A stretch of 64,000 nucleotides of DNA from Acestrorhynchus altus (taxonomy: Eukaryota; Chordata; Actinopteri; Characiformes; Acestrorhynchidae): the NCBI GenBank assembly GCA_034509495.1, contig CM067513.1:18084049-18148048 (forward strand). The letters are read 5' to 3'. The notes below the pieces were generated by a model. It searched no databases and was not told where the DNA came from. It worked only from the letters and a program-made list of their open reading frames with translations. How positions within the stretch are numbered: position 1 is the stretch's first letter; each line of letters starts with the position of its first letter. A program made the translations under genes and the position numbers. This document shows positions 24,910-37,294 of the stretch, piece after piece.

Positions 24910-25616
24910 CACAATCGCATGCATAGGTTTGGGCCCCCCTGTCTAAGAGTTCAGAAAACCTATTAAGAAACACAAACTGGCACTGGATAAAAGGCTTAGG
25001 CATTGCAACACAGTTCATTCCTAGGCTTACATTAAGGTGATGTGAGGATTTAAACAAATCTAATCCTTAAAGCAGTCCTAATTGCTAATCTTATGTAATA
25101 AAGGCAGTGTAGATTCAGCTTCCCTTGGACTAGTGGTGGAAAAGCACCACTGTACAGGTATTGTACATCTATAAAAAGCACAGACCTGCAGTCTGACATG
25201 CATGCATGGAATTTAGGTGTGCCTCAACCTTTGAGAAAGTGGCCGTAATGTTCATACCTTTCTAAAGGTTGTTTCTATTTAAGGTATCTTGCATTAATGT
25301 CAAGAAAACCATTAACAGAGTTGAAACGAAAAGAAAAAGTGCCCAGTAGAAATCTACTTTACCAACCACACCCTTTGAGTCTGCTGCTGTGGTCAGATCT
25401 ACTGTATACTGTCTGCTGTTTTCTCAAAAATACTGTTGGTGCTGTCTTGGGAGTGTACCACTTTAATTTCAGTGTGTACATGCACACATATAATTATGAG
25501 AACACTGCAGAGCTTGTGCTAAACAGTAGTCTGAATGTGAGGAGATCAGCTGTAGACACTGTTGACGAGGATGCATTAAGGAACATGTGGAATTAAAATA
25601 AACACAAACACCCGAA

Positions 25617-25660
25617 AAAGGGGGTTGTTAAAAGGGGGTTGTTAAAAGGGGGTTGTTGTA
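25617..25660 (+). repeat. Three tandem copies of a 14-bp G-rich unit
   Basis: The unit aaagggggttgtta is repeated three times with no more than minor change. Confidence 0.85.
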
Positions 25661-27669
25661 ATGGGATTGTTAAGGGCACAAAATGGAGGGAACAGGGAAA
25701 GCTAGATAGGCACAAGTAGAGCACAGCCTGCTCCCCAGTTTAGGGATGCTGCTCCTCTGCTTATTTCCAGACTTTGCAACATTACAGCTCCTTTCATTCT
25801 AACAAAACATCTTGTTTCAAAATCTAATGAAAGTGTGTATGAAGGCATAAAAGAGTGTGTATGACTGGGTGGATTATTTTGCACCACTGGTTTGGGAACA
25901 TTCAACTCAGTGATGCATGAAAATTATCTACCAATTGCCAGCAATTTTTTTTTTTATCTTCTTCAGAATCTTAGCTGGTATGCTGGGCAATATGACAGTC
26001 TATTTAATATGCTGTTTAAAATTGATCCTATGGCCTTATCTTAATACCATTATGCAACAAAAAAGCACAGAACAAATTTTAGTGCAGCATAATGTTGATG
26101 CATCACAAACAACACAAAGAATATGTGTTGCTAGTGACAGCAGGCAGGCACACAAGCTCATGCCACAAAGACCCTAGCCTGTTCTCTCATCTGCCTTATA
26201 TTAAATGAACAAGTGTTTAATATAATGTATTAAATTATTAAAAATAATGTAATATATATCACAAAACTGAAACAATCTTACAAAATACACATTTTTGTCA
26301 TATCTCCCTACTGTGATGTTTGTTGTAAGTCCACTATACAAATATTAAACAAAAATAAACACAAAAACACAAAAGAGTAAAGTTTAATTCAAATGCTACT
26401 GTTACTAAAGTATGTTATATATGTAAAACACACACCTGTGACACATAAAGTATATTATTGAAAAATATATAAAAAATCTACTGATATCTGTTAAAACACA
26501 TCTGTAAACGTTAACCATTTGTTCACAGTATTTATAGTCACCATTGAAAACCTAGCTCAAGTAATCAGACCTTAATTAAAGTAAATCAGAGGAGCTACTA
26601 GTGGGACTGAAATCCATCCGTTGACAGGAAGTTCAAAGAGAATCAGTAACCAGACCTGTTCTCCATGAACTGTTCTTCTAACCAGCATTTCAGTAACTGT
26701 ACTGACGAGCAACACATTCTGACTGATGATTTTTGCTGTATTTAAGTTATTCTAATTAAATGGTATTTTACCACAAAAAGATACTCAAAGTTTAAAATAT
26801 GTTTTGTGTCTACAGGAGATACGTGGCACAATAGTATTAAAGGAAGACATGAACTAAAGCTAGCTGATTTTTACATTCAACAGCCAAACAAACACAGCCC
26901 CTCCCGCCTGTGTTCCCTCCGAAGCTGTGCTTAAAAAACACAGGCACCGAGATGATCACTTTTCAGATCTTTTGAGTCCTGTAGGTTATGAGCTGGAACT
27001 GCTGTGGTTTGAGCTTGTTCCAGCACATCCACAGGTAAACAGTGCATGTGTACTCTGCCGTCCACGTGACGTAAAAGAAAACAGGACATCAGAGCAGATA
27101 TCCTTCTTTCATTGATCCAAGATCCAGTTCTGATTCTTGTGTGTTCACCGTAGGTGTTTCTGACTGGTCTGCTGCTACACAGCCAAATGCACAGCAGAGG
27201 GCGATGCACGGTTAGGCACATTGCTCCCATGCTGTGTTACGGAAGCCCTTCTTACCATTTGGGATAGCCTTGATGACCCTTAAGCAGCCAACACCCTTTT
27301 GTCCTTTATGTGGTGGAGACTGGAAGATGGCCCGTCTGACCCAGACAACTGGCTATCATTATCTGGCCCTTAACTAATCTGTTCTCTTCATCCCTGCCCA
27401 TTTTTACTGTTCTCAACTATTGCATATCAGAATCAGAATCAGCTATAAATCCCATACCTTGACATATGATTAGATAAATCAGTGAATCACATGAATCACG
27501 TCCTTTGTGAGTAGTCATAATGTTTTGGCTCATCTGTGTAGATTTTATCGGAATGTATTAAATCACATATTTGTAAGTGAATTTCTGATAAAGCCACAGT
27601 TAAAGCCAGTATGTGCGTATCACATCAGTTATTCCTTTCCTTCTTTCCCTTCAGCCATGTTACACTTAC

Positions 27670-27842
27670 TGTTATCTGAAGTTTCGGGTGATATGGTGTA
27701 TCTCCAAAGATATCGTCCTCAGGTGGTGTGATCCTCAGGAAGTCAAGGCGGTCAGGTCTGGTGGCTCGGCATAGAGGTTCATGAGAAAGGGCATCGTCAC
27801 CATCAAACAGCCAGATGTCATCTTGTCTCAAAAAAGAGTCCT
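27670..27842 (-). CDS. fmn1: Probable fmn1 cassette exon E2 (57 codons)
   Basis: A 173-bp exon with a good acceptor (ttttgtag) and donor (ACA/GTAAGTG). It begins in phase 1, so it joins in frame to E1 to form a Glu codon, and it ends in phase 0. The peptide reads DSFLRQDDIWLFDGDDALS and later RPDRLDFLRITPPEDD. It is acidic, free of stops and of normal amino-acid composition, and it looks genuinely coding. It lies on the fmn1 strand between E1 and E3. I do not recognise it from a named domain and assign it to fmn1 from position, strand and phase. Its phase-0 end does not fit the best E3 acceptor (phase 1), but it does fit an acceptor 8 bases further in. It could therefore be alternatively spliced, or an unseen exon may lie between 22.5 and 27.6 kb. 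A single exon of an unknown nested gene is less likely. Confidence 0.65.
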
Positions 27843-29060
27843 CTACAAAACATTAAGAAAGACCACAGCACCAAAATGAATGTCTTTACTTTCTCATAAT
27901 CAGGGTTTACTTTAATAACCCAAAGCCACCCAATATCAGTCGCTCCAAATATTTTATGTTCAATTTCTCTCTCTTCTTTAGCCAATTGATCGAAATATTG
28001 CAAGGAATTCCCAATTTATTCAAATAGATTGGCTATGAAAACATGAACAGTGGACCAGCCAGTAATATGCGACCTTTAATGTTTTAGTAATGACCTGTAA
28101 TTTTTGTAGTAATTGATCACATTCTGATCTGTACAGTTTTACATTTCAGACTAAACAGATTCATAGAAATCATTTTGCTTTCAACTGCTGAAAAACTACA
28201 ATAGCCAAGTTACACAAACTCATGGCTCATGGCCCTATAACCTTTGACACAATCTTGTCTGACCATCACCATCTCAGTGTTGAGAAATCTTGTGAAACCC
28301 TAATTTTCCACATGTCAATTACAACCTGATATTGTTTATATGGCTCATTTTTACTTAGTTTTACTGATGCAGGAAAAATGTTGTGTGCATTGGGAGGGGA
28401 TTAAAATGACTGAAAAACTCTTAATATTGAACTAATCCTGTCTGAATAGGGCTTCACTCATCGAGCTAGCTGGCTAACACACACTTGAATTTTATTATTT
28501 TACTGGCAAAACATTAACATTTATTGAAATTAAATTAATAATGTTAAATTCAAAATGATAAGAGTTGTCTAAAATCTAAGAAAATGAAGATTAGATAGTC
28601 AATAATGAAGCTAGTTAGACATGCATGTTAAATGTCAAATATAACTTTGCAAATGTATGTGCAGTTTCTCTACTAAACATTAGAAGCTATCTAGCTGTTA
28701 ACTTATGTCCACAGCCTTACAATTCTGAATGCGAAGATGTGAAGACAGAAAAAGTGACCTCAGCACTGAGAGTTGATTCAGAGACACCCATGCACACATG
28801 GGATGTATTTCCTAACGTTATATCAGATACTTTGTTAATAAGGACTATAAGTACTTGGATTGTATTTGGATTATATTGTGACTGTGTGAAGAACAATATA
28901 TGTGTATTTTGTTTTCAGTTATGACAACTTGCAGACTGGCAAATTAAGTTCTCCAGCTTACCATTTAAAGTGTTCACAGTAGAGGTAGTGAACATTACAT
29001 AGCTAGCAGACACAGAAACTGGGTGGAAGACATGAGTTTTAAAGGACAGATGGTTTAAAA

Positions 29061-29286
29061 CAGGGTTTCTCAACCTGTGGGCTGGGAACCACTCCTGTCC
29101 ACAGGGTAAGACAACAGAGCAGTAAACATATGGGTCAGAAATGGCAAATCACAACTCAGGCCCTATTTCTCACGTTTTCATTGTCAGATAAACAAACATT
29201 AGAAGTTGTGATTTGTTTTCTTGTGGATTGTTATGCTTTCTTGTTTAACAGGTGGGCCGTGAGGTGGAAAAAGTTGAAAACCCCTG
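29061..29286. mobile_element. hAT-like non-autonomous element with 8-bp target duplication
   Basis: The ends are cagggtttctcaacctgtgg and ...gttgaaaacccctg (inverted). Flanks are gtttaaaa and gtttaaat, seven of eight bases matching, as expected for hAT insertion. There is no coding region. Confidence 0.75.
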
Positions 29287-30229
29287 GTTTAAATGATAGA
29301 TGCTGGAGAGCTTTTATGGGTGTAACGTGATGCCTCTTTTGACCTTGTGTAAGTATTGTAAGATTGGTGATTTGTAGTATAGTTTACAGTGGGTGGCTTG
29401 GCCTACTTTGGAACAGAAGTGGCAGTTGGACCTGGCAACCCTACACCAAAGTTACACAGAAAAATAACACAAAAATGGTGGATTTATACCCGGTATTATT
29501 TAATGGGTAAAATGGAAATTCATAAACAAATCCAAAAGTCACTTACTAAGAATATGTCTCTTTATGACCTGTTCTCTGCTGTTCTTGTCTGGAATCAGCA
29601 GGATCGGTCTGATCCAATAAAGCTGTACACCCCAATGTGAGGAGCCCAACAAAGCAAGACCACAAGGCAGCAGATTTATACATCCACTCTCTCTATAGAA
29701 AATGACAGGCTTGATGCATTACGTGTGTGTGGCAGGCGTGCACTTCACACAGATACAGCTGCAACCATGCAATGATATATGGAGTCTAGAAGTGGAGAGA
29801 AACAGCATGCGGTGCAAATCTTGAATCGATCGATTGGTCTGGCTTAAATGAATAATGTGCAGGGGGAAAAAGAGCCTGTCTCGTGGTATTCATCACACTA
29901 GATAAAGATGTGCTACACAAATGGAACGCAGAGAACAAGCTCCCACATGAGAACATATGCAAACAGTCTGTATCAAGTGTCTACAGTTTGTCATTGTAGA
30001 CAAATAAATGCCAATGACTGCTCATGACCATATATTATTTGGATGGTGGGCTATTCTTAGCTGCAAGTATAAGAACAGCTGCATCAATGTGATGGTATAG
30101 AAAGGGCTTATGAATATTTCATTGACATGTTCTGCTCTTGCTTTAGTGTCAGCCCTGGAGGCTGTGCGATGGCGATGAACTCTCTGCACTCTCTGCTATG
30201 TCTAAATGGCCTTGATTCAGCTCACCCTG

Positions 30230-30620
30230 TACTTTCCTGCACAGTTCTGGTCTTTTTCACATTTTCATGAAATATACTTTACTTCTGATGACATCGCATA
30301 CAAATATCACCCAGAAAGCTTAAAGGTGTCCTGTGATAATCCATCCCAAGCAGTGTCTTCAAGGCAAGCTCTTGAGATCTCAGCGGTTTGCGGACAAGCA
30401 TTGCCCTGCTGGAATAGCGCACTGCAGTACGTGTTCAGAAAAGTTGCCAATGCCCATTGATTTTGGTGGTGGCCACCGTGCCTCCACACATGTTAATTGG
30501 TAGTCTTTACCAAGACAAAAGTGGGACCCATCACTGAAGTCCCGTTACCATCCTGGGTGACCCCATGACAGTCTGGTACGACACTGTTGCGGTCAGTTAA
30601 TTCCTTCTGGGTGTAGCTAC
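30230..30620 (-). mobile_element. Decayed DNA-transposon remnant
   Basis: It contains fish-common phrases such as cattgccctgctggaatag, ttgattttggtggtggcc and gacccatcactgaagtcc, which occur in transposase-derived repeats. A relative may be at 35040-35290. Confidence 0.45.
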
Positions 30621-30851
30621 TTTTTTGACAATGAGCATGTAGATAAAGAACATGCCCACGCTTGAGCATGAGACTGTAGACTTAAACACTATAGACTCTT
30701 AAAAATAAAGGTGCTTCTTTAGGGTCATTTTGGGTTCATAAAGAATCATGTTTGTAAACAAAAATTTAAGGTCTGAGGAATCTACACATAGTCTAAAGGT
30801 TTACTCATTTGAATCTCTGTTACAAATATGGTCCTGTACAGACTTCTATGG

Positions 30852-31035
30852 CAGTGTTTCTCAACCCTGGTCCTGGAGGCACCCCTACCCTGCATATTTT
30901 AGAGCTTTCCCTGCTTCAAACACACCTGATTCAACAAATCAGCTTGTTCGCAAGCCCTTCCAACTAGTATGGGATGTGTTAAAGCTAAAACGTGCAGGGC
31001 AGAGGTGCCTCCAGGACCAGGGTTGAAAAACTATT
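30852..31035. mobile_element. 184-bp hAT-like MITE with perfect 8-bp target duplication
   Basis: The left end is cagtgtttctcaaccctggt and continues into cctggaggcacc. The right end contains the complement ggtgcctccaggaccagggt. It is flanked on both sides by ttctatgg (30844-30851 and 31036-31043). It interrupts an older repeat. Confidence 0.88.
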
Positions 31036-31578
31036 TTCTATGGCATCACTCAAAAGAACATTTACGATCTTCTCTCTCAACAAATCTTCTTTTAAACCTA
31101 GTTAGTTATATCATTATATCAGAAGCAGCATCCACAGAGATTTGCTGAACACAAAATCCTTTCACCACTATTGAAAACTGATATTCAACTGTGTATTTAC
31201 TGAAATTCCTGAAACAAATTTTATGCAAGAGCTCCCCAGCAGCTAAACGTCCCAACACTCTCTACCCCGAATGTAGTGCTTGCTCAGTCCAAGTGTCAGT
31301 TTCAAACTAAAACATGTCTGGACTATGAGCAACAGTCCAATTATTGATCTCCTTAGCCTAGGTAAGATGATTCTGATGCTGTCTCTGGTCCAGGAGTGGC
31401 TTGATATTAGAAATGCTGCAGTTGTAGCCCCTTTCCTCGAGACATCTGAGTACGGGGGCTCTTCATGTAGTGACAATGTGCCAAGTCCATTTGTTGTGAA
31501 GTTCTCCCAAGTTTTTAAATCAATTTTTCGACAATCTGACCCTTTTTGTATGATTAAATAAACTGTTATTGCTGAAAG

Positions 31579-31679
<101 letters not shown>

Positions 31680-31804
31680 AGAACAGATGGGCTTGATCAC
31701 CCATCTTCCCAGGGTAAAAGCCCCTGCTCTGCCACCATTTCATAGTCTCTGTGTGTGCCATGCCGCAGTGCTGAGAGAAGAGCTCAAGGGAAATCATTAT
31801 ATGT

Positions 31805-32380
31805 ACACTACCAATCAAAATGTTTAGAACACCCAGTATGGGTTCGGAAACATGCAACCAGTAGTGCACATTTATTGTTAATCAAGAGATCACATCACAG
31901 CATGATGACTGTCAAATGTATTTGTTTTTACTGGTTTACAATCAACCACAACATTATGATCACCTCCTTGTTTTCCACTCATACCAGCGCACTGACACAC
32001 CAACACCATGTCAGTGTCCCTGTAGTGCTGAGAATGACCAACTGCTCACATAATACCTGCTCTGTAATGGTCCTGTGGGGTCCTGACATTTAAAGAACAG
32101 GGTGAAAGAAGACTAACAATGTATGCAGAGAAACAAATGGACAGTAGTCTAATTATAGAACTACAAAGTGCTGCCTTGTGGTAAGAGAAGCTGATAAAAT
32201 GAACAGTGAGTGTAGAAACAAGGAGATGATCCTAATGTTGTGGTTGATTGTAAACCAGTAAATCAGTTGCAGACAGTCATTGTGCTGTGATGTGATCTAT
32301 TGATAAACAACGTGCTGCTGCATAATATACAGTATGTGCAGTACCAGTCAAAAGTTTCAGAACCCATACTAGATGACTCT
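31805..32380. mobile_element. Nested palindromic element (Tc1-type outer arms, inner terminal-repeat transposon)
   Basis: The outer left end taccaatcaaaatgtttaga pairs with the complement of the right end, taccagtcaaaagtttcaga. Further in, both arms carry gatcacatcacagca. The inner arms start tttactggtttacaatcaac and include accacaacatta on each side. Each arm is about 160 bp. The core is the family also seen at 300-628. Confidence 0.8.
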
Positions 32381-32398
32381 AGACTCTAGGTCAAGCAT

Positions 32399-32399
<1 letters not shown>

Positions 32400-32452
<53 letters not shown>
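32400..32452. repeat. (GT)n microsatellite
   Basis: About 26 GT units next to the palindromic element. Confidence 0.95.
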
Positions 32453-32453
<1 letters not shown>

Positions 32454-34284
32454 TGTCTGTCACAATTAATAACAGCATGTAAGAGGATACTGCAGAACTG
32501 TCACTCTAGGCAGAACGTAGGCCAGAAATGGTTGGAGACAGAATCACTCAGTGAAGAAATGATTGTACAGACTCCACAGTGAATGTGTCAGACCACTGGT
32601 ATATTTTTTGCACCAGTTCTAAACATGCGCAGTTGGTACCAGTGTGAGTGGAAAAGCAGTTACTATAATTAAAGTGACTGTAGCAAGGAAGCCTGACTGA
32701 GTAAAATAAAATTTCATTATGATAATGCATTTTGGACTGAGCTGGATAGACCTTGAGATGCTGACTGCACATTTGGTGCTGATCCAAATGCTACATCCTA
32801 GTCCACTCCTCTCCATCTCGCTTAGCAACAAATCACTGACAAACTGCAGCTGTTTAGCAGTCCAGGCTTATAAGCTTTTCGAAAAGCTGGTAAAAAGGTA
32901 GCATCGCAAGCAGATGTTACTGAATGATTTAATTAACAAAGAAGATAACAAAACAAAAAGCTCCTTTTCTATCAGTCAATCCCCATTTGTTACATTCAGT
33001 CCCCAGATCTATTCAACACACCTACTGGAGGTTATAGCAGGTCAAACAGTGCCATCTTATGGACTCCTTTAGTCATGTTGTTGCTAGTTCCAGTGACCCT
33101 GGTGTCGTGATTTAAAGCCATTTCACATATAGCCTGAGGTTTTATTAGTCCAGTGATAATATGTTGCACACTTTAGTCATTTATCTGCTTTTGTACATTT
33201 TGTTCAGCCAAGGAAGTTTTTGATATGTGGATAATGGATTGAAGCAGGTATAGTGCAGCAGGCAAACACTGCTGGGAGTAGCACTTAATCTGTCATGACA
33301 TGCAGACTTACATTAACAATAAATCACTTTAATAATAAATAAACAGAAAGAACTAGTATATTAATACATAAAAAAATAGCTTGATCTTGTATGCAGAACA
33401 ATATTCCAGTGGTCCGAATGTGGACCAGCAGTGGCACCTCACCTAGTGAGGTGGACTGATATATGCCCACTATCTGGGTAAAGGCAGCCACTGAGACCAG
33501 CACCCCCCAAAAACACATAAAACTGTACATTTTAACATAATTTTGAACTATCAGTCCCAACCAATTAGCTACTATAACAGGGAAAGAAATAGTATGTATT
33601 TTTACTGAAAAAGAGAAAAATAAATATAAACATAACAATTTATAGCACTTTCTTCTCTAAATATTCAGCTGCAATGGGCTCAGAAGACCAGATGAGAATG
33701 AGTAAAATTCACAATAAAGAATTAAGAATTAAGAAAGAATTAAGAAAGTTAAATATTGAGTTTGGCTCAATCATGCACAAAAATGTGATCTCCACATTGA
33801 GTGGGTTTCTCCACCAGTGCCACGATTGCAGCATTACAAGCTAGCTAATTGACACTTTTTACTGAAGGACAGGACTTTATCCCATAAGCAGTAGGTTGAT
33901 TGGCTCTTTTTGTTGAAGTTTGGGACCATCCAGACACATGAGGGTAGGAAATGTTATATATTATATAGTTAAATAGTAGTGCCACCCAGTCTAAGTTCTG
34001 GGAAACCCGTGCTCTGATCATTTTCCCCTAATTGAACACACTTGACTGATCTTTATCCAGCAATTTACAAAAATCAGAAAAAAACAGACAGTGTGGAGAA
34101 GCAGAACATGAGGGTTTCTGGTATTGAGCAATTTTATACTTAAGTTATAACCATGCTAACTGAATGTGAGTATGACTGGAGAAAACTGGCTCTGATATTG
34201 GGGTTTTTTTGGACAGTTTTTTAACTGTATTACTGAGATTTCTCTATAATTAATTAGTTTGTGGATCCATCACACATATTAAAA

Positions 34285-34660
34285 ATACCATATTTCACAA
34301 GTGAGGTTCAGTCCAAAAAGTCCATTAAGTGCCTTTTTGCAAACTGTAGATGGGATGTCATGTGCCTTTTACTTCCATCTGTCCACTCTACCATACATGC
34401 CTGATTGGACTGGACGGTTCTCCTCTCTTCATAGAGAAATAATAGAGCTCTGTCAGAGTGACCATTTGGTTCTTAGTCACCTCCCTGACTAAGGCCTTCC
34501 TACCATTATTACTCACTTTGGCTGGGTGGCCAGCTCTATGAAGAGTCCTGGTGGTTCCAAACATCTTCCATTTATGGATGGAACTGTTTACTCATTGGGA
34601 CCTTCAATGCAACAATTTTTTTCTATACTCTTCCCTAGATCTGTGTCTCGATACTTTTAC
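34285..34660 (-). mobile_element. Tc1-like remnant (central part)
   Basis: It carries the Tc1-typical non-coding-strand wording ggtggccagctctatgaaga, gtcctggtggttccaaac and tcattgggaccttcaatgc. Confidence 0.7.
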
Positions 34661-35039
34661 AATTGGTGACCATGTGATTCTTCTGATGTATCCAGTGATT
34701 ATCTGCACTGGACATATAATAATACTGACCAATATTTCAAGGCAAATTCATATGAACACGTTTATTGTACTGTGGAAGAACTTCATGTAACTGGTACTGT
34801 GCTTAATTAAATACTGAATACTAATTAAATATGAAGTACTGCGCTTATATATAAATGTATCACCAAATTCTACATTTTCTAAATGCACATTTAAACAGAA
34901 AAATAAAAGATGTTGAATATCAGCATCAGCTCAAACACCCATATGGATAAACCTCAAGTCTGAATAGTGATTAGTGAATTGTGTCCATGTGTCGCAGATA
35001 GGATAAGGCTTTTATGCTAGAATGCAGTCTTTCTCCAAA

Positions 35040-35290
35040 CATAACACTGCTCATTTAAACCAAAAATTGATTTTTGGTCTCATCCATCCACAAAACACTG
35101 TTTCAACAGCTTTCTGACTAGTCCCTGTGGTCATAAGCAAACAAAATTGGTCATCTCCACCAAGACAAATGCATGCTGCCATTCTGATTGACTCTATGAC
35201 AGTCAGACATAACACTAGTGCACTCTTTGGCAACATTGACGCATTGTTAAAGGCAGTCATCGAAATGGTCTACATATAGTTCTGCATCAG
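35040..35290 (-). mobile_element. Decayed transposon remnant
   Basis: It contains tttttggtctcatccatcca followed by accaagacaaatgc, typical transposase-derived text. Heavily degraded. Confidence 0.4.
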
Positions 35291-35664
35291 GCAGGCATCT
35301 GCAAATGATGCTGACACTAACAGGATGAAGCATGGAGGGCAGCCCTGCTCATGAAATGTCAGCATTGTGGCTGTTGGGTCATTCTGCGCATGTTGGGCAA
35401 TCTGTGGGTTCGCCCTCTCTGTGGTTTGTGTAGGTCTCCCAGACCTTTCATGTCACAGATGCATGCCTTTTACTATCTACTGCCACTAATAATATGCTAT
35501 AATAATATCTGTATGACTGGTATGGCACAAGATATATCAATAAACTCATCCCGCTTCCCAGAGCCCTGTGATTTCCCTCTGAGTCTTCTAACAGCTTGAC
35601 TTGCTTTAGAACCAACACAGTAGCACAAGTCACAATGAAAAGCACAAGAAATGGGATGAGCTTA

Positions 35665-36225
35665 TACAATGCACCTGGAAAGTACTCACAGTGCTTCATG
35701 TTTTGCACATCTTGTTATTTACAGTTTTATTCCAAAATTGATTTACTCTTCTCGATGCTAAAAAATGGCACACCTGTTTTGGGGAGGTTTCTCCCATTCT
35801 TCTTTGCAAAACCTCTCAAACCTTTTCCATCAGTTTTCTGCAGCAGAAAAACATCCCCACAGCATGATACTACCACCACCATGCTTAACTGTTGGAATGG
35901 TACTGGCTAAGTGATGAGCAGTGACTGGTATCCTCCAGATATGATCCTTGGCGTTCAGTCCAAAAAGTTCAATCTTCAATCTCATGGTCTGACTTTTCTC
36001 TGTCCACTCTACCATATGTCTGATTGGTGGAGTGCTGCAGCAATGGTTGTCCTTCTGGATGGTTCTCTCTTCACAGAGAAAAAATGGAGCGCTGTTAGAG
36101 TGACCATTGGGTTCTTGGTCATCTCCCTGACTAAGGGCCTCCTACCATGCCAGATTTGTCTGGGTGGCCAGCTCTATGAACCTTGGTGGTTCCTATGCCA
36201 TATATCGTCAATCCTCTAGAGTCCA
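35665..36225 (-). mobile_element. Tc1-like remnant, relative of 16270-16872 and 34285-34660
   Basis: Minus-strand codons read HIWRIPVTAHHLASTIPTVK and GGGSIMLWGCFSAAEN, a Tc1 transposase core. The left end carries the terminal phrase ctggaaagtactcacagtgc. Internal stops and rearrangement are present. Confidence 0.8.
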
Positions 36226-36239
36226 TCTGTCACCCTCAC

Positions 36240-36790
36240 AATCCCAGATGAGGTACTATTGGAAGCTAAATAACACTACACAGACACAGGATATGCATGT
36301 GGGGCTCCTGCTTTGAAATGTGAATTCATTCAGCTATGTGAGGTTTGAGCATCAGTCTTTGCACAGGTGGTCTTACATTATCCTGAAGCTCCCTCTAATC
36401 CAATAAAGATTTCATAGTCATTTCTATGACGGAGCTCTCTCCAGGTCCTGCTGCAACAAAGCAGCCCCAAATAATGACACTTCAACCTCCATGCTTCACA
36501 GCTGGTATGAGGTTCTTGTGATCAAATGCTGTATTTGGTTTGTGTCTTCTGTTACTGTCCCATGAGGACATTATAAGCGACTTCTTTACACAACTTACTA
36601 GGATGGCCAGATCTAGGGATGATGGCAGTTGCTTTAAACACTCTCCACTTGTAAATTATTGTGGTGAAATGGCTTATTTCTAATTGAATTAAGATCTTTT
36701 GAAATCCATTGCCCAACACAAATGCATCTAGACCTTCTTTCTAAAGCCCTCAGTGAGCTCTTTGCATCTAGGCACTTAATTCCACTTACT
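36240..36790 (-). mobile_element. Decayed Tc1-like element, relative of 57600-58300
   Basis: Shared wording with the 57.6 kb copy includes tcagtctttg, cagccccaaa and tttctatgacggagctctc. No frame is open for long. Confidence 0.6.
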
Positions 36791-37212
36791 TCAACAATCA
36801 AGAGCAAACCAAGCTAAATTCTTGGTTTAAAGCAGTTTATCTTTAAAAGCTACATCACAGAAAAACATTACATTATGGCTACAGTGTCACTGTTTTCCGA
36901 TATTGTAAGCTATTCATTGTATCCCAAAATCACATTATACTGATTTCAGCTTAATCTCAGGCTAATCTTGGGTTAATAAAAACAATAACATTTCCCCATT
37001 CTGATCCTGGCTGACAAAAATGCACAAGCAGGTTACCAGAACAGCTTGTTATGGTCTTTAAAATAGATACTCTAGTCCCAATAACACCTAACACTAATAA
37101 CATTAAGCTGAAGCACATTGTTCTGGTGAATGTTAGCCCTGTAGGCCTCCTTGCTTTTAAGATAATGACAGTGCACTATTAGAATGGGCTTAAGGCAAAA
37201 CTATGAGGAAGC

Positions 37213-37213
<1 letters not shown>

Positions 37214-37291
<78 letters not shown>
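37214..37291. repeat. (CA)n microsatellite
   Basis: About 39 CA units. Confidence 0.97.

Positions 37292-37294
<3 letters not shown>

Larger units (their letters stand above)
22537..27669 (-). other. fmn1: fmn1 intron between E2 and E3
   Basis: It contains a TC microsatellite, a GT microsatellite, a local duplication (about 23790-24200) and a 14-bp tandem repeat (about 25617-25660). Positions 22640-23400 include decayed sequence with SDETKI-like codons of a transposase in the complement. 24960-25590 and 25920-27600 show nothing nameable. Confidence 0.6.

Noticed and set aside
37214..37291. Regular array considered as CRISPR-like or coding repeat
   Set aside because: Simple CA microsatellite. 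CRISPR arrays are not expected in vertebrate DNA.
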